Below, one piece after another: positions 58,757-64,000 of a DNA stretch of 64,000 bases. The notes beneath the pieces are model-generated. The model saw only the letters and a program-made list of their open reading frames with translations, ran no database searches and was not told the origin of the DNA. A program made the position numbers and the translations under genes. Numbering within the stretch: the first letter of the stretch is position 1; each line of letters opens with the position of its first letter. This stretch comes from Dipteronia dyeriana (taxonomy: Eukaryota > Streptophyta > Magnoliopsida > Sapindales > Sapindaceae), in assembly GCA_032871835.1 (NCBI GenBank), contig CM065300.1, forward strand, positions 69,141,192-69,205,191. Direction: 5' to 3'.

Positions 58757-59682
58757 AAGTTTCCTTTTAATCATATCTGTAATCGTAATTTTGTAACCAT
58801 AAATTTTCATAATAAAATGAAATTTGCTTGTTGTTTTTGAACACTCTATGACTAACTGTAACCATTTATCAACTCAAATTATGTGAGTCGGGCCTATCTA
58901 GGTTAGTCATTTTGGTTGTGATCATATCTTCTTCCGCAGTTCCTTTAACCTTGACCAGGATATTCTATTAACTCAAACTGCACTGAGTTTGCCATCCTAA
59001 CATTGACCAAGTAACTCTGTGTGGCAAACCTTGTAAGGGCTCTTGCTTGGGGTCGGGGGAGTCGCTTTCGTTTGTCCATCGGCTGTTCGATCCCCGACCA
59101 CTATACTGCTGTAACATCAAGAAGTGTTCTTTTATGACCCATTTACATGGTATCTAGTTTATTTACTCTTGTCTTTTATCTGTCAACTAGGTCATTGGGA
59201 CGTCTCCTAATAGTTGTTTGATCAAGATTCATTGCAACAGGCATCTCGTATTTTACTAACTTAGCAGGTGCTTGGACTGTGCCTATTTTTAAGTAAGAAT
59301 ATTCATCCCTTGTTCAACTCTTGGCGCATCCCATCAGGGCTTATGTCCTGAAGGTGCCCTAACAGTGCTTTATTACACCAAGTTAGTTTCGACGAGTGTA
59401 CACTGCCTTTGCGACATACATTTTTGGCCCCCTTACTTGGCCTCTCGTGCACTCTTACCTGACACCAAGTAGTTTCTAAATGCCCCGAGATTGCTTTTGT
59501 ATATGAAGGCAAAGTTTTTGCACACCATTCTTGACCTTTGAAACTGTTCCCTTGGAGGTGGCTTTTAATAAATGCTGGAAAGGAACATAAACTAATCAAG
59601 CAACAAGATAAATTTAATTTCTAAAGAAGTAAGAGAAAATAAGAAAGACCAAGGGACCCCTAAGGGTAAAACAATTTTAAGT
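58757..59682. other. Spacer between antisense ORF and pol of the gypsy element
   Basis: It contains the antisense poly(A) signal at 58811 and, further right, no recognised protein on either strand. Confidence 0.5.
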
Positions 59683-61443
59683 ATTGGGAATTGCATGGTC
59701 TAGGCAACTCGCTTCCTTCTGATTGGGCAAGGCGGTACGCCCCGTCTTTTGCCAACCCGACCACCTTGTACGCACCTTCCCATTTGTCCGCCAACGCTCC
59801 AACTAACTTATCTCTTGTAATGGGTGACACCTTTTTTAGAACTAGGTCTCCAAGTTGGAATCAGGTCAGCCATAACTTGCCCCTTTATTGTAGCCCTTGG
59901 TAGGTATGCTATCTCAAATTCGTTCAACTCCACTGCCTATTTTGTTAGTCTTCCAGACACTTCGACTTGGACAAAATTTTGCTTCAAAGGGCAGTCCGTG
60001 TAGACCTCGATCCTGTGCACTTGGAAATACGGCCTTAGCTCCCTAGCTGCAGTCACCAGGGCCAATGCCATTTGCTCTGCTGAAGAGTACCACATCTCTG
60101 CTGGTAACAATGCTTTGTTAGTATAATACATCTGTTTTTGTACTCCTTCATCCAGTCGAACTAGCACTGACCCTGTCGCTACAAGTGTCACTGACAGGTA
60201 TAAGTAAAGTACTTCTCCTTCAAGAGGTTTGGACAGTATTGAAGCTTTCCCCAGATATTCTTTGATCTTTTTGAATGCCTATTCGCATTCAGTGCTCCAT
60301 TTTACCCCATTCCCCTTCATGATTGCCTTAAAAAAAAGGAGACACTTATCAGTTGACTTGCTGATGAATCAGTTCAGAGATGTTAAGCACCCTATTAGTC
60401 TTTCAATTTCCTTCAGCGTCCATGGTGACCTCATCTCCTCTAATGCTTTTATTTTTTCTTGATTTACTTCTATCACCCTATAGTGGACTTGGAAGCCTAA
60501 GAATCTCTCCGAGGGTACCCCAAAAATGCACATTTTTGGATTGAGCTTCATGCCGTACTTTCGCAGCACTTCAAATGTTTCCCTAAGGTCTTCTACATGC
60601 TCTCCTGATGATATGCTTTTAGTCAGCATATCGTCCATATATACTTCCATATTTCTACCAATCTGTCGGGTGAAAATATTGTTCACTAATCTCTAGTAGG
60701 TTGCTTCATCATTTTTGATACCAAAGAGCATGACTTTATAACAATACAAACCCTGGTCAGTAATGAAGGACGTTTATCCTCGTCAGGTTCAAACATCCAG
60801 ATCTGGTTATATCCTGAATATACATCCATAAAGCTCAATAATTCATGGTCGGCCGTCGTATCAACTATCTGGTCAATACGAGGGAGGGGGAAACTATCCT
60901 TTAGACATGTTTGTTGAGATATGTGAAGTCCATGCACATCCTCCATTGGTCATTCTTCTTTTTGACCAACACCACATTGGCTACCCATTCAAGGTATTTT
61001 ACCTCTCTTATTGATCCTACTACCAACAACTTCTCTACTTTCTCTTTGATCGCCTTACTTCTCTCTGGGTTGAATTGTCTCCTTTTCTTGACAACCGACT
61101 TATGGTCAGGATCAACTACTAAGCTATGCAAAATTATCTTCAGGTTGATTCCTAGTATATCCTAATGTTTCCATGCAAATATATCTTTGTATTCTTTCAA
61201 TAGTTCAACCATCTCATTCTACAATTGCTTCGTCAGTCGGGCCCCGAGCTGTACATTCTTCTCGGGACTGTTGTCATCAATGGCGACCTCTATGGTCGGT
61301 TCATCTTCTTGGCTTTTCCTATCTTTCAAAGGTGTCTCCCTCGGGTCCAGGTCAAACTGAGTCAGTGTTTCTGCTCCGATTTCCATGTCATCTTTCTTCT
61401 GGTCTCCATACTTCTCGAGGGTGTACACTTGCATTCCCATTGA
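59683..61443 (-). pseudogene. gypsy RT, RNase H and integrase C-terminus; integrase core deleted
   Basis: RT (from about 61131): RRQFNPERSKAIKEKVEKLL, VANVVLVKKKNDQWRMCMDF, SFPLPRIDQIVDTTADHELL, SFMDVYSGYNQIWMFEPDED and the YMDDML active site near 60640, then LNPKMCIFGVPSERFLGFQV and IERLIGCLTSLN. Both catalytic Asp words are present, but frames change near 60940 and 60690. RNase H: ARELRPYFQVHRIEVYTDCP and LPRATIKGQVMADLI near 59880. At about 59855 the reading jumps directly to the integrase C-terminal domain (GDLVLKKVSPITRDKLVGAL, DKWEGAYKVVGLAKDGAYRL), so the zinc finger and D-D-E core are gone. Confidence 0.88.
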
Positions 61444-63600
61444 CTTTGTTTTCTCCTTGTATATGGCCAGATTCGCCTTTCGTGCCCACTTTTATAAACT
61501 TTTCATGACTCCCACTCCCGTCTCTGTGGGGAATTTAACCATTAATGTGTAAGTGGCGGTCACAGTTTTTTTCTTGTTTAAAAAGGGTCTTCCCAGTAAG
61601 GTGTTGTATGGCCTATTCTCTACGCTCACGACAAAAAATCCAGTAGCACTGTCCTGGTGCAAGGAGAGCTACTGATCTCTACTGGCAGCTTCACCGTTCC
61701 AAGCGACCTCACCTCCGCTCATCTGAAGCCTCTTAGAGGGACTTTAAGTGGCTGGAGGTCTCTTCTTTGCAGCCTAAATTGGTCAAATACTTCCACACTA
61801 AGAATGTCTGTCGAGCTTCCATATCGATGAGTACCTTCTTACTTCCCTATGTCCTAAGCGAACAGACACCACAATCGTATCGTTCGGCTTTACTTCTGAT
61901 GCATGGGCGTCTGCTCCGGTAAAAATTATAGGGTCCCAACCTTGTTTGAGCTTCTTTTGATCGTGTCTTAATAAGTTTACCTCCAGGTTTCTCTATCCAT
62001 CTATAGCTTCTCTAACTTTGGACATTCTCTCCCGGCTTCTACACACGGTGTATGGTCCTCCAAAGATAGTGTTGATTGCTCCATTACCTGGATCCCTTCT
62101 TGGACTTTTCTGGCTTCTATCTCGCTCATCCATCATGGTATTCTTACCCCTATCATCTCTATTTCTGAGGATCATATCCTTAAGGTGCCCTTATCTAATT
62201 AGCTTATCGATATAATCCCTCAGCTGGTAGCACTTAAAAGTTTCATGACCGTTTTCCTGGTAGAACCTGTAGTACATAGTGGTGTCTCTTCTAGTGAAAC
62301 TTGATTGATTCGGAGGTCTCTTGTACAGATTCTTATCCTCTATCACATTTAGGATTTGTTTCTGTCCTCTGGCCAGCGGAATGTAGTTGGTATATTGCCT
62401 TTTGAATTGCCTAGCACCTTTGTCGTCCTCTTTTCCCCCATCTTTACCTTTTCCTCCGCTACCTTTTTGCTCCCCTTTGCTGCCACTTTTGGTTTACTGT
62501 CTTTATTCTTCTGACTGCTTTCGAGCCAACTCCCGTGTATAATTTCTCAGCCATGGGCCAACTGTTCTTCTTCCGCCATGGGCTACCATCCGACATGGTC
62601 TACCATGCTGGCGTATGTGGTCGGTCCTCTTTGCCTCAAGCTCAGGGTCAAATAGATATGCTATAAACTGTTGATGAATGCCGATACCAACGCATCATCA
62701 TTAGGATCTTAAACTTCTGACACCTCTTATTAGAATCTGGTCAGGTAGTCTTTCAACTTCTTATCCTTTCTTTGTTTCTGTGTCGATAATACCGATATAG
62801 ACTTTCTTCACTGGATATTCCTCATGAACTGTCTGGTGAATGCTTGCACCAACTACTTGAAGTTTCTAATAGAACCCATGGGCAACCCTCCAAACCATCT
62901 TGACCCTTGATAACCCAACATTTGTGGAAAGATACGACACATGCGGGCGTCATCATAGTCATATTACGGCACTGCATTTTGATACCTCCTCACATGCTCT
63001 TGTGGGTCGGTGTTAGTCTTGAATTGTTCCACATGTGACATTCTTAACTTCTCCGAGAAGCAGACCTATCTTATTTAATCGGTAAACAAGATTCCAGAGT
63101 TCCCGATCAGAGGGTTTCTCAAGTTTTATCTCCGTTCGAGGGCTTCTATCCGTCTAAGAAGAATTTCTCACTCCTCTTTCGGCTCTCCACGTTCATTGAA
63201 TCTCCGACGGGTCGTTAGCCCATATGGATCCATGAGGACCCTCCCGTCAAAAAGGTCACGTATGATCACCGAGGTTGGTTATCTGAACCTTCTAGTGGTC
63301 GTTTCACCGTCACTTGAATACGAGCGATTTTTTTCTTCTGGTAGTCATACTAATACCCGCGTTCGGGGTAAGTTTCTTCGTTGTACTTTTTCACTTGTTC
63401 CCGTGAACTAGATTCCCGATGTTGCCTTGTTCCCCGATCTTTTTAATCACTTCTTCTACGTGAACGCCCCTTCTTTCCGTGATATTTCGCCTCATCCCTT
63501 CTAGATTTTTTGGTGTGCTCCTAGGATGATTGCTATTATCTCGGAATGTATCTTTGGATCCTGGGCCACAATTGGCATGAAAAGTTGGTACGACGAACTT
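61444..63600 (-). pseudogene. gypsy gag and protease remnant
   Basis: The gag core lies at about 63050-62690: DPQEHVRRYQNAVP, ARMCRIFPQMLGYQGSRWFG, GLPMGSIRNFK and KLKDYLTRF, a typical plant gypsy Gag, with several stops. Further on (62175-61993) a polyprotein linker reads KSPRRDPGNGAINTIFGGP. Protease is near 61850-61740: VLIDMEA followed by a frameshift into STDILSVEVFDQFRLQRRDL. The catalytic D-T-G word has become D-M-E. Sequence from 61740 to 61444 is low-quality linker. The first part (63600-63080) is Arg/Ser-rich and unassigned. Confidence 0.8.
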
Positions 63601-63909
63601 AGGTTAGCCGTGGTTGATATACTTATTTCTTGCTTGGCAGTATCTTCGATGAATTTTCGTAAGGATTCCTAGATCTATATGAATGCTTCCAGGGAGATGC
63701 CAGCAGCCACACCTGTAGTTGTAATAGTGTCGAGCCTAACGGATGGCGAGGTCCTTGTGGGTGGATCTCCTCCCGTAGCAGCTAGTGACATCCGTAAGGT
63801 TCTGGTCATTGGTATCATGTGTTACGTTGACACTGTGGAGAGATTGACTTCTGTCTCTTCTAGTGTCCATGATGCTTCTTTTAGTCAATTTTCTTTGTCA
63901 CTAATTACG

Positions 63910-63911
<2 letters not shown>

Positions 63912-63957
<46 letters not shown>
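63912..63957. repeat. (AT)n microsatellite in the gypsy leader
   Basis: 46 bp of uninterrupted AT between the putative primer site and gag. Confidence 0.95.
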
Positions 63958-63960
<3 letters not shown>

Positions 63961-63976
63961 AGGAGGTTTAACCCCT

Positions 63977-64000
63977 CATTCTAACGCCAGATGTTGATTT
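63977..64000 (-). other. Candidate primer binding site and start of the gypsy 5' LTR
   Basis: On the - strand AAATCAACA is followed by TCTGGCGTTAGAATGAGG. CAACA would end the 5' LTR (boundary at 63992) and TGGCGTTAGAATGAGG would be the primer site. The LTR itself lies outside the window, so this cannot be confirmed here. Confidence 0.5.

Larger units (their letters stand above)
55290..64000 (-). mobile_element. Ty3/gypsy element, probably Tat lineage, truncated on the left
   Basis: On the - strand: gag (about 63080-62690), protease (about 61860-61740), RT (61131-60369), RNase H (about 60330-59860) and the integrase C-terminus (59855-59683). Integrase after RT defines gypsy. An antisense ORF on the + strand downstream of pol (55415-58756) is the layout described for Tat-lineage elements such as Grande. 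The left end at 55290 has no LTR and abuts copia 2C. The right end holds a candidate primer site and the first bases of the 5' LTR. Confidence 0.85.

Noticed and set aside
1..64000. tRNA or rRNA genes
   Set aside because: The tRNA-like words seen (TGGTATCAGAGC variants) are short primer binding sites after LTRs; no cloverleaf or rRNA sequence was recognised.

Overview
The window is nuclear DNA of a flowering plant, probably a eudicot: AT-rich, densely packed with decayed Ty1/copia, Ty3/gypsy and hAT elements, with (AT)n tracts, plant-type short GT-AG introns and one ordinary plant gene. Nothing bacterial, organellar or viral (in the disease sense) was seen. Lineage names below come from reading motifs and layout by eye, not from searches.

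Left part (1-9.4 kb). A triplicated 290-bp AT-rich repeat, an unremarkable intergenic stretch, then a complete but dead Tnt1/Tork-like copia element (3187-7819, + strand) whose 5' LTR has lost its TATA region. The only intact-looking host gene is an intronless homologue of the oligosaccharyltransferase subunit OSTC/DC2 (8716-9237, - strand). Its start codon lies only about 135 bp from the end of a hAT transposon (9372-13616, - strand) that occupies its promoter side. That hAT transposase has lost its middle, where a piece of a copia LTR now lies.

Middle part (13.6-38.2 kb). A long hierarchical tandem array built on a roughly 21-bp GTAACC-containing subunit inside a roughly 95-bp unit (13.86-17.24 kb, second block 18.12-18.37 kb) is interrupted by a 594-bp G-rich MITE with a perfect 8-bp target duplication. 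After a decayed RNase HI-like gene fragment comes copia family '2' copy A (about 20228-27921, - strand), a head-to-head scrap of the same family on the + strand, and the 5' LTR plus gag of copia family '3' (28163-about 37435, + strand). That 2.1-kb LTR is split by a 5-kb hAT element (28301-33321) with a perfect 8-bp target duplication CATCCTAG.

Right part (38.2-64 kb). A second copy of copia '2' (copy C, 38212-55289, - strand) is split inside its RT gene by a complete 12-kb Sirevirus-like copia element (41822-53781, - strand; two LTRs, PBS, PPT, 5-bp target duplication). That element is itself split inside gag by a 2.6-kb solo LTR (47989-50587). At 55290 copy C is fused to the 3' side of a Tat-lineage gypsy element that runs to the right edge: gag-PR-RT-RNase H on the - strand, an integrase core deletion, and an antisense additional ORF on the + strand with two 70-bp introns and its own poly(A) signal.

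Every element coding region carries stops and frameshifts, so none is autonomous. The nesting gives relative ages: copia 2C before the Sirevirus before the solo LTR; copia 2 (+ strand scrap) before copia 3 before hAT2; hAT1 before its LTR scrap; the array before its MITE.
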